Assembly: GCF_011299595.1 (NCBI RefSeq)
Contig: NZ_CP049867.1
Span: 4,092,001-4,156,000 of the forward strand
Origin: Nocardioides sp. HDW12B
GTDB lineage: Bacteria; Actinomycetota; Actinomycetes; Propionibacteriales; Nocardioidaceae
DNA length: 64,000 nucleotides
Reading direction: 5' to 3'
Made by a program: the position numbers and the translations under genes. Below the pieces are notes generated by a model. It saw only the letters and a list, made by a program, of their open reading frames with translations, did not search any database and had not been told where the DNA came from. This document shows positions 17,326-26,434 of this stretch, piece by piece. Position 1 is the first letter of the stretch, and each line of letters begins with the position of its first letter.

Positions 17326-17392
17326 TCGGGTCGGCCGGTCTGATCACCCGATCCGACCCGGCCCTCGCCGCACGCACGCGGCACGTCGTACG

Positions 17393-17434
17393 ACGAGCGC
17401 CCCGGCCTCCCGCGAGGGAGGACCGGGGCGTCGT
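17393..17434 (+). terminator. Strong hairpin terminator after the PfpI-like gene
   Basis: CGCCCCGGCCTCCC pairs with GGGAGG-A-CCGGGGCG around a GCGA tetraloop, extended by ACGA/TCGT at the base. There is no clear U tract, as is common in such genomes. Confidence 0.7.
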
Positions 17435-17445
17435 CGCGTCCGCCC

Positions 17446-17672
17446 GTCCTGACGTCGTTGACGACCTAAGGCCGAGACGGCGCACGTCCTGGCGTCGTTG
17501 ACGACGTGGGGCCGGTTCTCGGGGCCCGTGGATCGCCCGGAGGTCGTTGACGACCTGAGGCACCCGTCCTGACGTCGTTGACGACCTGAGGCCGAGGGGC
17601 CGCCCGCGTCCGGACGTCGTTGACGACCTGAGGCATCCGTCCTGACGTCGTAGACGACGTGAGGCCGTGGGA
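17446..17672. repeat. Array of six palindromic repeats
   Basis: Six near-identical units with core GACGTCGTTGACGACCT begin at 17451, 17491, 17540, 17571, 17613 and 17644. Each contains the dyad GTCGT-TG-ACGAC, and most continue into GAGGC. Spacing is uneven (31-49 bp), unlike CRISPR. The array fills the space between the terminators of two converging genes, and no protein is supported there. Confidence 0.8.
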
Positions 17673-17697
17673 CGAGCCCGCCCACCGTACGGACGTG

Positions 17698-17735
17698 GCG
17701 ACGCCCCGGACTCCTGGGAGAGCCCGGGGCGTCGC
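17698..17735 (-). terminator. Hairpin terminator after the TauD-like gene
   Basis: GCGACGCCCCGG pairs perfectly with CCGGGGCGTCGC over a 14-base loop, 24 bp past the stop of the minus-strand dioxygenase gene. Confidence 0.7.
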
Positions 17736-17758
17736 TCGCTGGGGAGCGTGCGGGTGGG

Positions 17759-18706
17759 TCAGCTGATCAGCTCCTCGATCCGGGAGAACGCCTCGGCGTC
17801 GCCCTTGACGACCCGGCTGCGCCGGCCGTCGGGGCTGACCGGGACGTCCCCTGCGATGGTGATGCGCCGCACCTCGCGACGCTCCTCGCCGAAGTCCGCG
17901 ACCGCGTAGTGCTGGGTGGCGCGGTTGTCCCACATCGCCACGTCGCCCTGGCGCCACGACCACCGGGTCGTGTTCTCCAGCTTGGTGACGCGGTTCTGCA
18001 GCAGGTTGAACAGTGCGTGCGACTCCGAGGTGTTGAGGCCGGTGAACTTCTTGATGAAGTGGCCCAGCACCAGCACCCGCTTGCCCGTCTCGGGGTGGAT
18101 GCGCACGACCGGGTGCTCGGTCTCGTAGGGCACCCGCTCGAACTCCGCGCGGCTGAAGACCTGGTCCTCGTCGCGGTCGATGCGGTCCGAGACGGCCGCG
18201 TAGTCGTACTCGTTGGTGTGCAGCGCCCACAGGTCGTCGACGAGCGCCTTGAGTGGCGCCGGGAGCAGGTCGTAGGCGGTCTCCGTGTTGGCCCAGACGG
18301 TGCTGCCGCCGTACGGCGGGATGACGACGCCGCGCAGGATGCTGATCGCCGGGATCCGGTCCACGAACGTGACGTCGGTGTGCCAGCTGTTGGCCGCCAT
18401 GCCCTTCGTCGCGTTGAGGCTGAGCACCTGGGCGCTGCCGGTGTTGACGGTCGGGTGCGCGCTGGTGACCTGGCCCATCTGCTCGGCGAAGGCGATGTGG
18501 GCGTCGTCGTCGAGGTGCTGGTCGCGGAAGAACACGACCTTGTGCTCGAGGAGGGCGGCGCGGATCTCCGCCACCACCGCGGGGTCGAGACCGGGGCCCA
18601 GCCGGACGCCGCTGATGACGGCGCCGATGCGCTCGCCCAGCTTCGTCACGTGGAGGGAGGAGCCGGCGGTGAGGTCGGCGCGGGTGCGCTCGAGCTCGAG
18701 GGTCAT
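17759..18706 (-). CDS. TauD/AtsK-like Fe(II)/2-oxoglutarate dioxygenase
   Basis: 315-residue non-heme iron enzyme that oxidises a sulfonate or alkyl sulfate ester, releasing sulfite or sulfate and an aldehyde. The iron ligands are His109 and Asp111 in SWHTDVTF and His266 in [10 protein letters not shown]. Arg280/281 in the C-terminal RRITIAG are the 2-oxoglutarate contact. Length fits taurine dioxygenase and alkylsulfatase AtsK. It is divergent from a ROK regulator and lies beside an ABC importer, a formylglycine-generating enzyme and a sulfatase, so an alkyl sulfate substrate is more likely than taurine. That preference is inference. Confidence 0.85.
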   Translation of the reverse strand: MTLELERTRADLTAGSSLHVTKLGERIGAVISGVRLGPGLDPAVVAEIRAALLEHKVVFFRDQHLDDDAHIAFAEQMGQVTSAHPTVNTGSAQVLSLNATKGMAANSWHTDVTFVDRIPAISILRGVVIPPYGGSTVWANTETAYDLLPAPLKALVDDLWALHTNEYDYAAVSDRIDRDEDQVFSRAEFERVPYETEHPVVRIHPETGKRVLVLGHFIKKFTGLNTSESHALFNLLQNRVTKLENTTRWSWRQGDVAMWDNRATQHYAVADFGEERREVRRITIAGDVPVSPDGRRSRVVKGDAEAFSRIEELIS

Positions 18707-18773
18707 GGGGAACGCTCCTGACAGGTCGGGGGTGAGTCCACGCCACGATGCGGTCCCGCCCCGGTGGAGGGAA

Positions 18774-18874
18774 GGTTTTCTCTCGCGCTGAGGGAAACCC
18801 CGCCGTCGGGCGTTTCGGATGTGTGTCGTGGGTCGAGTGGCTCTACTGTTCTCTCAATCTCTAGTAAACCACTC
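18774..18874. promoter_or_regulatory. Divergent promoter region with two dyads
   Basis: GGTTTTCTC (18774-18782) faces GAGGGAAACC (18790-18799). Further on, GAGTGG (18835-18840) faces CCACTC (18869-18874) in an AT-richer stretch just before the ROK gene. These are candidates for binding by the ROK regulator, controlling both directions. Confidence 0.35.
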
Positions 18875-18892
18875 AACTTTGTAGGAGTACGG

Positions 18893-20068
18893 ATGATCCT
18901 GCTCGCTCGCGGCCGGTTCGGTGCAACCGCCACGAGGGTCATGGAGCCGCTGCGGGTGCACGGACCGATGGCCCGCGAGACCATCGCTGCGCGGAGCGGG
19001 CTCAGCCTCGCCACCGTGGCCCGCACCGTCGCCACCCTGCAGGGAGAGCGTCTGGTGCGGGAGCGCCCCGACCTGGTCGAGCCCGGCACCGTCGGCCGGC
19101 CCCGGGTGCCGGTCGAGATCGACCCCGACCACTTCGCCGTGCTCGGCGTCCACGTCGGTCGCAAGGCGACCACGGTCTCCCTGGTCGACCTCGCCGGCCG
19201 GCCCGCAGCCCACGTGCGGGTCGCGACACCGGCGGGCTCCCGCACCCGCGGGTCGGCGGTCTCGCCGGTCGCGGTCGACGCGCTGGTGGCCACCGTCAGC
19301 AAGGCCGCCGCCGGGCTGGTGGCACGTCACAGCCACCGCACCCTGCTCAGCGCGGGCGTGGTGGCGCCGTGGTTCGACCTCGGCCTCGCCCAGGAGGACG
19401 TACGCCGACGCGTCGAGCTCGCCACCGGTCTGGAGACCGCGGCCGCCGACCACGTGGCCGCCGTCGCGGCCGCCGAGTACCTCGCCCGCGAGGAGGCGCT
19501 CTCGGGCTGCACCATGTACCTCTACGCCCGCGACACCGCCGGCTTCGCGCTCGCCAACGACCTGCCGCGGCGCACCGAGATCTCCCGGGTCGGCCGCCTC
19601 AGCCACTTCCCGACCGGCTCCGACGCGCTCTGCCGCTGCGGTGCCACCGGCTGCCTCGAGGCCACCATCAGCGACGAGGCCGTCGCCGCCCAGGCCCGGG
19701 TGCTCGGCGTCATCGGCTCCGGCGACATCGACGCGCTCCGCGCCGCGGCGTACGGCGGCAACGGCCGGGCGCACAACCTGCTCGCCGACCGGGCCCGCGT
19801 CCTCGGGCGCACCGCCGCCGTGGTGCGCGACATGGTCGACCCGGATCGGGTGGTGCTGGTGGGCCAGGCGTTCACCGGCTACCCGCCGGTGCTCGACGAC
19901 GTCGTCGCCGCGCTGCACGACCGGTCCGTGCTCGGACCCGTCGACGTGTCGTTCACCCGCTTCGGAGCGGGTGTCCAGGCCGCCGCCGCCGGCGCCGTGG
20001 CTCTGGTCCCGGTCTACGAGGACCCGCTCGCGCTCGTCCGCGCCGACGGAGCCGTGGCCAACCTCTGA
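18893..20068 (+). CDS. ROK-family transcriptional regulator
   Basis: 391-residue repressor-type ROK protein. The N-terminal winged helix (ARETIAARSGLSLATVARTVATL, about residues 26-48) is followed by the sugar-kinase-like fold. The ROK zinc motif CRCGATGCLEA is present. The kinase-type Asp/Gly ATP motifs are weak, so it is a regulator rather than a kinase. A good ribosome site (GTAGGAG) precedes the ATG at 18893. It lies directly upstream of the ABC importer and divergent from the TauD-like gene, so it probably responds to the imported compound, perhaps a sulfated or glycosylated one. Confidence 0.85.
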   Translation: MILLARGRFGATATRVMEPLRVHGPMARETIAARSGLSLATVARTVATLQGERLVRERPDLVEPGTVGRPRVPVEIDPDHFAVLGVHVGRKATTVSLVDLAGRPAAHVRVATPAGSRTRGSAVSPVAVDALVATVSKAAAGLVARHSHRTLLSAGVVAPWFDLGLAQEDVRRRVELATGLETAAADHVAAVAAAEYLAREEALSGCTMYLYARDTAGFALANDLPRRTEISRVGRLSHFPTGSDALCRCGATGCLEATISDEAVAAQARVLGVIGSGDIDALRAAAYGGNGRAHNLLADRARVLGRTAAVVRDMVDPDRVVLVGQAFTGYPPVLDDVVAALHDRSVLGPVDVSFTRFGAGVQAAAAGAVALVPVYEDPLALVRADGAVANL

Positions 20069-20178
20069 GCAGCGTCGCTCGGACCCCGGCCGGCACCACC
20101 CGGTGCCCACGACCTCTCCCACCCACGCACGTTCCCCCCACGTCACGCACCCGTGACACCCCTCGAAAGGACACACCC

Positions 20179-21789
20179 ATGACCCCCTCGGCCCCCTCGC
20201 CGCTCTCGGCGACCCCCCGCCCCCGCACCGGCCCGCGCCGGGTGGTGCGCGCCACCATCACCACCCTGGCCCTCGGCCTCGCCCTGACCGGCTGCAGCTC
20301 GGCGGTGGCGGAGAAGGGCACGGCCGACGTCGGCTCGGAGCCCCAGGAGGGCGGCACGCTGCGGCTCGGCATCACCACCGACCTGCTGCCGACCTCGGTG
20401 TTCTCCAACGCCAGCGACGGCACGAACACCCTGATCGGCCTCGTCTACGACACCCTCATCGACTACGGCCCCGAGAGCCTGGAGCCCCAGCCGTCGCTGG
20501 CCACGTCGTGGGAGCAGTCCGAGGACGGCCGGTCGCTGACGCTCCAGCTGCGCGACGACGTCACCTTCCACAGCGGGCGCGAGTTCACCTCGAAGGACGT
20601 CGAGTTCAGCATCAAGAACACGTTCGCGGACCCCGCCTGGGCCGTGCAGCTGCAGCGCACCGCCGCCGCCATCACCGAGTTCGACACCAGCAAGCCGAAC
20701 GAGATCACGCTGACCTCGGAGCAGCCGCTCAGCAACATCTTCGACCTGCTCGACATGGTGCCGATCGTCGACGAGGAGTCCTTCGCCGGCCTCAAGGACG
20801 GCAGCGAGTACGTCGGGACGGGCGCCTTCACCTTCGAGGACTGGCAGCCCGGGGCGTCGATGTCGTTCGCCCGCAACGAGGACTACTGGGACGGCGCGCC
20901 CAACCTCGACGGCGTCGAGGTCAGCGTCATCACCGACGCCAACGCCGAGGTCTCGCAGCTCCGCGCCGGCCAGCTCGACGCCATCGTCGGCGGCTCCTTC
21001 CGCGACCTGCGCTCGCTGGAGAAGTCCGGCGACTTCGACGTCCAGCCCTACGAGGGCGCCGAGAACCAGTACTACGTCGGCAGCAACGTCGAGCACCCCG
21101 TGCTCAAGGACGTGAAGGTGCGCCAGGCCATCGCGTTCGCCGTCGACCGGCAGCGCATCGCCGACGACGTGCTCCAGGGGATCGGCTACCCGACGGTGCT
21201 GCCGTGGCCGGAGTACTCCCCGGCGTACGACGAGGGCGTGAACGCGACCTACGACCGCGACGTGGCCGAGGCCGAGAAGCTCGTGTCCGGGGTGGGCAAG
21301 ATCGACCCGATCCCGCTGCAGTACCAGGCCAGCAACCCCAACAGCGAGGCCATCGCCCAGATCGTGCAGGCCAACCTGGAGGAGATCGGCGTCCCGACGG
21401 AGCTGCGCCCGACCGAGCACGCGGAGTTCATCGCCCAGCTCATCGGTGCCGAGTTCGAGGGGCTGTGGATCACCAACCACTCCTACGCGCAGTACAACCC
21501 CTCGACGCTCGTCGTCAGCGCCTACCCCTTCAACGCCGAGAAGAACGCCTCGCGCTTCTCCGACGCGGACTACACGAAGAACGCCAACGCCTCCTGGACC
21601 CTCGCCGACCCGACCAGCGGTGACGCGGGCGAGGTCTACGACGCGCTGAACAAGGACCTGCTCGACAACGTCTTCCTCACCGAGCTGGCCATCACCTACC
21701 AGGTGGTGACCACGAGCACCGCGGTGCAGGACGTCGCGTGGTCCAAGCGCAGCGAGCTCGACCTGACCGACGCCTACCTGGCCGAGTGA
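20179..21789 (+). CDS. ABC importer substrate-binding lipoprotein (family 5, peptide/nickel type)
   Basis: 536-residue solute-binding protein, anchored by a lipobox (LTGC at about residue 39). The family 5 hallmarks are GGTLRLGI at the mature N-terminus, LATSWEQSEDG and the LRDDVTFHSGREFTSKDV region that begins the ligand-binding lobe, and KVRQAIAFAVDR. Family members bind oligopeptides, nickel-chelates, glutathione or oligosaccharides; the sulfatase context suggests a sulfate ester here, which is inference. It is the first gene of an operon with two permeases and a fused ATPase. Confidence 0.88.
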   Translation: MTPSAPSPLSATPRPRTGPRRVVRATITTLALGLALTGCSSAVAEKGTADVGSEPQEGGTLRLGITTDLLPTSVFSNASDGTNTLIGLVYDTLIDYGPESLEPQPSLATSWEQSEDGRSLTLQLRDDVTFHSGREFTSKDVEFSIKNTFADPAWAVQLQRTAAAITEFDTSKPNEITLTSEQPLSNIFDLLDMVPIVDEESFAGLKDGSEYVGTGAFTFEDWQPGASMSFARNEDYWDGAPNLDGVEVSVITDANAEVSQLRAGQLDAIVGGSFRDLRSLEKSGDFDVQPYEGAENQYYVGSNVEHPVLKDVKVRQAIAFAVDRQRIADDVLQGIGYPTVLPWPEYSPAYDEGVNATYDRDVAEAEKLVSGVGKIDPIPLQYQASNPNSEAIAQIVQANLEEIGVPTELRPTEHAEFIAQLIGAEFEGLWITNHSYAQYNPSTLVVSAYPFNAEKNASRFSDADYTKNANASWTLADPTSGDAGEVYDALNKDLLDNVFLTELAITYQVVTTSTAVQDVAWSKRSELDLTDAYLAE

Positions 21790-21808
21790 GAAGGGCGAGG
21801 ACCTCCCC

Positions 21809-22768
21809 GTGACCCGCTACCTGCTGCGTCGCCTGCCCTCTGCGGCCGTGGTGCTGGTGCTGGCCTCGATGGCGATCTTCGGGATGATCCGGCTGGTGCC
21901 GGGCGACCCCGCCGCCACCCTGGCCGGCCCGGACGCCACCCCGGAGTCGCTGGCGCAGATCCGGGCCGACCTCGGCCTCGACCAACCCGTGTGGAGCCAG
22001 TACGTCGACTGGGTGCAGAGCGTGATGACGCTCGACCTCGGGCGCTCCTACCGGGTCGGCGGCGAGGTCAGCGACCTGCTCGGCGACGCCGCCGTGAACA
22101 CCCTGGCGCTGACCGGGTTCGCGCTGCTGCTGGCCATCGTGATGGCGCTGACGCTCAGCCTCGTGACCGTGATCGTGAACAAGCCCTGGCTCGACGCCTT
22201 CGTGGCCGGCCTCAACACCCTCGCGGTGGCGGTGCCGACGTTCGTCACCGGCTTCGTGCTCGTGCTGCTGCTGGCCGTCCTCGTGCGGGTGCTGCCCGCC
22301 GGGGGCACGCCGCCGGACGGCTTCCTGGCCCGGCCCGACATCTCGGTGCAGTACCTCCTGCTGCCCGGGATCTGCCTCGCCCTGCCGGCGGCGGCGGCGC
22401 TGGCCCGCTTCCTCACCGACGCGCTGGAGACCCAGCTCGAGCAGCCCTACGTGATGACGGCGCGGGCGCTCGGGATCTCCCGGCGTCGCATCGTGTGGAC
22501 GCAGGCGCTGCGCAACGCGCTGCCGGCGGCGGTCGCCGTGCTCGGTCTCCAGGTCGGCACCCTGCTCGGGGGTGCGGTGCTGGTCGAGGCGGTCTTCGCC
22601 TGGCCGGGGCTGGGGCAGCTCGTGGAGCGCGCCATCTCCAGCCGGGACTACCCGCTCGTGCAGGTGCTGCTGCTGCTCTCGGTGGTCGTCTTCATCGTGA
22701 CCCAGCTGCTCAGCGACGTCGTGCACGCGTGGCTCGACCCGCGGATCCGGCTCGGAGGTGTGGCATGA
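21809..22768 (+). CDS. ABC importer permease (DppB type)
   Basis: 319-residue inner-membrane permease with six predicted helices. The N-terminal signature of DppB/OppB proteins (LLRRLPSAAVVLVLASMAIFG) is present, as are the periplasmic RADLGLDQPVWSQYVDWV segment and the EAA-like coupling loop MTARALGISRRRIVWTQALRNA. GTG start; the stop overlaps the next gene's ATG. Confidence 0.92.
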   Translation: MTRYLLRRLPSAAVVLVLASMAIFGMIRLVPGDPAATLAGPDATPESLAQIRADLGLDQPVWSQYVDWVQSVMTLDLGRSYRVGGEVSDLLGDAAVNTLALTGFALLLAIVMALTLSLVTVIVNKPWLDAFVAGLNTLAVAVPTFVTGFVLVLLLAVLVRVLPAGGTPPDGFLARPDISVQYLLLPGICLALPAAAALARFLTDALETQLEQPYVMTARALGISRRRIVWTQALRNALPAAVAVLGLQVGTLLGGAVLVEAVFAWPGLGQLVERAISSRDYPLVQVLLLLSVVVFIVTQLLSDVVHAWLDPRIRLGGVA

Positions 22769-23688
22769 GCGGCCTCGAGGGCGTGGGCGCGCCGCAGGTC
22801 ACCGCAGCGGTGCCCGTCGCCGCCGACGTCGAGGCGGCCCGGGAGGTCCCGGCCGGCGAGCGGCCCCGCCGGCCCCGCCGCTCGGTCGCCCGGGCGCTGG
22901 TGCGCGGGCGCGGACTGGTCGGGCTGGTGCTCGTCTCGGTCGTCCTGCTGGCCGGCCTGCTCGCCCCGTGGCTGGCGCCGTACGACCCCACCCAGCAGAT
23001 CCCCGGCGCGAACCTCGTGCCGCCGGGCGGTGCGCACCTGCTCGGCACCGACGAGGTCAACCGCGACCTGCTCTCGCGCACGCTGTTCGGCATCCGCGTC
23101 GACCTGGTGGTCGTGTTCGTGGCGGTGCCGATCGGTGCCCTGCTCGGTGGTCTCGTCGGGCTGCTGTCGACGACGGCGCAGCTGGCGGACGTGGTCGCGC
23201 AGCGGCTGTTCGACGTGGTGCTCGCCTTCCCGACGCTCATCCTCGGGATCCTGCTGACCGCCGTCCTCGGGCCGGGGCTGTTCACGATCTCGGTCGTCAT
23301 CGTCGCCGCCGAGATCCCGGTCTTCGGGCGCCTCATCCGCAGCGCGGTGCTGACGGTGCGCGAGATGCCCTACGTCGAGGCCTCGCGCGTGATCGGGTCC
23401 GGACGGCTGTGGGTGCTGCGGCGTCACGTGCTGCCCAACGTGCTCGAGCCGGTGATCGTGCAGGTCGCGATCTCCATGTCGGTGGCCGTGTTCGTCGAGG
23501 GCGCGATGAGCTTCCTCGGCATCGGGGTGCGTCCGCCGTCGCCCTCGCTGGGGTCGCTGGTGCGTGACGGCGCCCGCAACATGTACGACGCCCCGTGGTT
23601 CGCCGTCGGGCCGCTGGTCGTCGTGGTGGCCCTCGTCCTGGGCTTCCTGCTGATCGCCCAGGCCCTCTCCCGGGCGCGGCTGCGATGA
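22765..23688 (+). CDS. ABC importer permease (DppC type)
   Basis: 307-residue second permease. A 45-residue cytoplasmic leader rich in Arg and Pro precedes the first helix. Diagnostic DppC features are the periplasmic HLLGTDEVNRDLLSRTLFG and the coupling loop YVEASRVIGSGRLWVLRRHVLPN. It is coupled by a 4-bp ATGA overlap with the DppB-type permease and forms its heterodimeric pore partner. Confidence 0.92.
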   Translation: MSGLEGVGAPQVTAAVPVAADVEAAREVPAGERPRRPRRSVARALVRGRGLVGLVLVSVVLLAGLLAPWLAPYDPTQQIPGANLVPPGGAHLLGTDEVNRDLLSRTLFGIRVDLVVVFVAVPIGALLGGLVGLLSTTAQLADVVAQRLFDVVLAFPTLILGILLTAVLGPGLFTISVVIVAAEIPVFGRLIRSAVLTVREMPYVEASRVIGSGRLWVLRRHVLPNVLEPVIVQVAISMSVAVFVEGAMSFLGIGVRPPSPSLGSLVRDGARNMYDAPWFAVGPLVVVVALVLGFLLIAQALSRARLR

Positions 23689-23700
23689 CGCCTATCCGTC

Positions 23701-23794
23701 GGTCGAGCCGCGAGCGAAGCGAGCTGGTCGAGACCCCCCTGCCGAAGGAGCCCCCATGTCCGAACGCCGTCCCGAGGTCTCGACGGGCTCGACC
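23701..23794. repeat. Dispersed REP-like palindromic element
   Basis: GGTCGAGC begins at 23701 and GGTCGAGACC ends at 23735, with an inner CGAGCGAAGCGAG palindrome. A second copy of the outer motif lies in inverted orientation at 23776-23794 (GGTCTCGACGGGCTCGACC), inside the N-terminal codons of the ATPase gene. A shorter copy (GGTCGAGCTCGTCGAGACC) is at 42583. Such elements are dispersed in actinobacterial genomes. Confidence 0.6.
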
Positions 23795-25471
23795 GCCGGA
23801 GGTGCCGACCCGGTCCTCGAGATCCGCGACCTGGCCATCGACTTCGCCCAGCCGCGACCGGCGGTGAACCGCATCGACGTCACCGTCGGCCGTGGTGAGG
23901 TGGTGGCGCTGGTCGGGGAGTCGGGGTCGGGCAAGTCGATGACCGCCCGCTCCGTCCTCGGCCTGCTGCCGCCCGGGGCTCGGGCCACCGGCTCGGTGAA
24001 GGTGCTGGGCCAGGAGGTCCTCAACGCCCCGGATCCGGTGCTGGAGAAGGTCCGCGGCTCGCAGGTGGCGATGGTCTTCCAGGAGCCCCAGACCGCGCTC
24101 AACCCGGTGCGCACCGTCGGGTGGCAGATCCGCGAGGCGCTGAAGGCGCACCACCGGATCAGCCGGTCCGACGCCCGCCGGCGGGCCGTCGAGCTCCTCG
24201 CCCAGGTCGAGATCGCCGAGCCCGAGCGACGCGTCGACTCCTACCCGCACCAGCTCTCGGGCGGTCAGAAGCAGCGGGTCGTGCTGGCGCTGGCGCTGGC
24301 CAACGAGCCCGCGCTGCTGCTGGCCGACGAGCCCACCACCGCGCTCGACGTCACCGTGCAGGCCGAGATCCTCGCCCTGCTCGGGCGGCTGCGCGACCGG
24401 GTCGGCACCGCGATCCTGCTCATCACCCACAACATGGGCGTGGTGGCCGAGCTGGCCGACCGCGTCGTGGTGCTCAGGAGCGGCGACGTCGTCGAGGAGG
24501 CGAGCACCGCCGCCCTCTTCGGCGACCCGCAGCACGTCTACAGCAAGCAGCTGCTCGGTGCTGTGCCGCGGCTGCCGGCTCCCTCGGCCACGCTCCGTCC
24601 CGAGCGACGCGTCGCCGGCGGCGCGGACGGCGGGGACGGGGCCGAGGCGGTCGAGCCGACCCTGGCCTTCGAGGGCGTCGGCGTGACCTACCCCGGCCGG
24701 CACGGCAGCAAGCCGTTCACCGCCGTCACCGACGTCACCCTGCGGCTGGCGCCCGGCGAGGTGCTCGGTCTGGTCGGCGAGTCCGGCTCGGGCAAGACCA
24801 CCCTCGGCCGGGTCGCCGCCGGGCTGGTCCCGGCCGGGACCGGGCGGGTGCTGCTGTCGGGCCAGGACCTGGCCTCGAGCTCGGGTCGGCAGCTGCGGCG
24901 GCTGCGCCGCGACCTCGCCTTCGTCCACCAGGACCCGGCGTCGTCCCTCGACCCGCGGCTGAGCGTGGCCGACACCGTGCGGGAGCCCCTCGACGTCCAC
25001 CGGGTGGGCTCACCGGCCGAGCGGCGGGCCCGGGTGGACGAGCTGCTCGACGCGGTCCGCCTGGGCTCGGCGTACGCCGACCGGCTGCCGCGCGAGCTGT
25101 CCGGCGGGCAGCGGCAGCGGGTCGCGCTGGCCCGCGCCCTGGCGCTGCGACCGCGGCTGGTGGTCGCCGACGAGCCGACCAGCGCGCTGGACGTGTCCGT
25201 GCAGGCCGACGTGCTCGAGCTGTTCCGGACGTTGCAGGAGCAGCTGCGGTTCAGCTGCCTGTTCATCAGCCACGACCTGGCCGTCGTGCACGAGGTGGCC
25301 CACCGCGTGGGCGTGCTGCGTGACGGCGAGCTCGTCGAGGTCGGCGACGCCGGACGGGTGCTGGGGCGGCCCGAGCACCCCTACACGCAGCGCCTGGTCG
25401 ACGCCGTGCCCGTGCCCGACCCGGGCGCACGTCGGACCCGTGCAAGCTCCGCCCGGGCGATGGCCTCATGA
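23756..25471 (+). CDS. ABC importer ATPase, fused DppD-DppF type
   Basis: 571-residue protein with two complete ABC nucleotide-binding domains, combining the roles usually split between two genes. Each domain has Walker A (GESGSGKS, GESGSGKT), signature ([18 protein letters not shown]) and Walker B/DEPT motif (DEPTTALDV, DEPTSALDV). A short linker at about residues 283-303 separates them. A strong ribosome site (GAAGGAG) lies 5 nt before the ATG. The N-terminus encodes part of a REP-like element. The stop overlaps the next ATG by four bases. Confidence 0.93.
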   Translation: MSERRPEVSTGSTAGGADPVLEIRDLAIDFAQPRPAVNRIDVTVGRGEVVALVGESGSGKSMTARSVLGLLPPGARATGSVKVLGQEVLNAPDPVLEKVRGSQVAMVFQEPQTALNPVRTVGWQIREALKAHHRISRSDARRRAVELLAQVEIAEPERRVDSYPHQLSGGQKQRVVLALALANEPALLLADEPTTALDVTVQAEILALLGRLRDRVGTAILLITHNMGVVAELADRVVVLRSGDVVEEASTAALFGDPQHVYSKQLLGAVPRLPAPSATLRPERRVAGGADGGDGAEAVEPTLAFEGVGVTYPGRHGSKPFTAVTDVTLRLAPGEVLGLVGESGSGKTTLGRVAAGLVPAGTGRVLLSGQDLASSSGRQLRRLRRDLAFVHQDPASSLDPRLSVADTVREPLDVHRVGSPAERRARVDELLDAVRLGSAYADRLPRELSGGQRQRVALARALALRPRLVVADEPTSALDVSVQADVLELFRTLQEQLRFSCLFISHDLAVVHEVAHRVGVLRDGELVEVGDAGRVLGRPEHPYTQRLVDAVPVPDPGARRTRASSARAMAS

Positions 25472-26424
25472 GCGACTGCTGCGCCGGAGGGTCGGTGGCG
25501 ACCGTCGTGCCGCCCGCGGCGCCGTCGGGGGTTGCCGGCGTCCCCCACCGGCCCGAGCACGCCCACCGGTCGGTCAAGGGCCAGCAGCTGGTGGCCGGTG
25601 GCACGTTCGCGATGGGCGACTCCTACGACGAGGGCTACGTCGCCGACGGCGAGACCCCGGTCCACGACGTGCGGCTGCCGGCGTACCTCATCGACGAGAC
25701 GGCGGTGACCAACGCGCAGTTCGCCCGCTTCGTGCGCGCCACCGACCACGTGACCGAGGCCGAGGAGTTCGGCGTCTCGGCGGTCTTCCACCTCGTCGTC
25801 GACGCGCCACGCTCCGACGTGCTGCACCAGGTCGCGGCGGCGCCGTGGTGGGTCGCGGTCAAGGGCGCCAGCTGGCGGCACCCGGAGGGCGCGCGCTCCT
25901 CGGTGGCCGACCGCCCCCAGCACCCGGTGGTCCACGTGTCGTGGCACGACGCCCAGGCCTACTGCCGGTGGGCGGGGCGACGGCTGCCGACCGAGGCCGA
26001 GTGGGAGCACGCCGCGCGCGGCGGTCTGCGCGGGCGCCGCTACGTGTGGGGCGACGAGCTGACCCCGCAGGGCGTGTGGCGCTGCAACATCTGGCAGGGC
26101 GACTTCCCGCACCACAACAGCGGCGAGGACGGCCACCTCACCACGGCGCCGGTGCGCCGCTACCGCCCCAACGGCTACGGGCTGTGGAACATGACCGGCA
26201 ACGTCTGGGAGTGGTGCGCCGACTGGTTCGACCCCGGCTACTACGCGACCTCGCCCGAGCACGACCCCCGCGGCCCCGAGACCGGCGAGCTGCGCGTGAT
26301 GCGGGGCGGGTCCTACCTCTGCCACGACTCCTACTGCCACCGCTACCGCGTCGCCGCCCGCTCCGGCAACGACCCGGTCGCCACCTCGGCCAACCTCGGC
26401 TTCCGCTGCGCCAACGACGCCTGA
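25468..26424 (+). CDS. Formylglycine-generating enzyme (sulfatase maturase, FGE/SUMF1)
   Basis: 318-residue copper-dependent oxidase that converts the active-site cysteine of type I sulfatases to formylglycine. The FGE-sulfatase domain runs from GGTFAMGD near residue 45 to the end. The family motifs are DETAVTNAQFARFV, RLPTEAEWEHAARGG and MTGNVWEWCADWF. The catalytic cysteine pair is Cys285 and Cys290 in SYLCHDSYCHRYR, the pattern of characterised actinobacterial FGEs. It is translationally coupled to the importer ATPase and lies directly before a sulfatase with the CxPxR target motif, so that sulfatase is its likely substrate. Confidence 0.95.
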   Translation: MSDCCAGGSVATVVPPAAPSGVAGVPHRPEHAHRSVKGQQLVAGGTFAMGDSYDEGYVADGETPVHDVRLPAYLIDETAVTNAQFARFVRATDHVTEAEEFGVSAVFHLVVDAPRSDVLHQVAAAPWWVAVKGASWRHPEGARSSVADRPQHPVVHVSWHDAQAYCRWAGRRLPTEAEWEHAARGGLRGRRYVWGDELTPQGVWRCNIWQGDFPHHNSGEDGHLTTAPVRRYRPNGYGLWNMTGNVWEWCADWFDPGYYATSPEHDPRGPETGELRVMRGGSYLCHDSYCHRYRVAARSGNDPVATSANLGFRCANDA

Positions 26425-26434
26425 TCCCGCCCCA

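Noticed and set aside
17446-17672. CRISPR or protein-coding repeats (reading PQVVNDVR in one frame)
   Set aside because: The spacing is uneven and the units are palindromic. The frames shift between repeats and lack a ribosome site, so neither CRISPR nor a repeat protein is supported.
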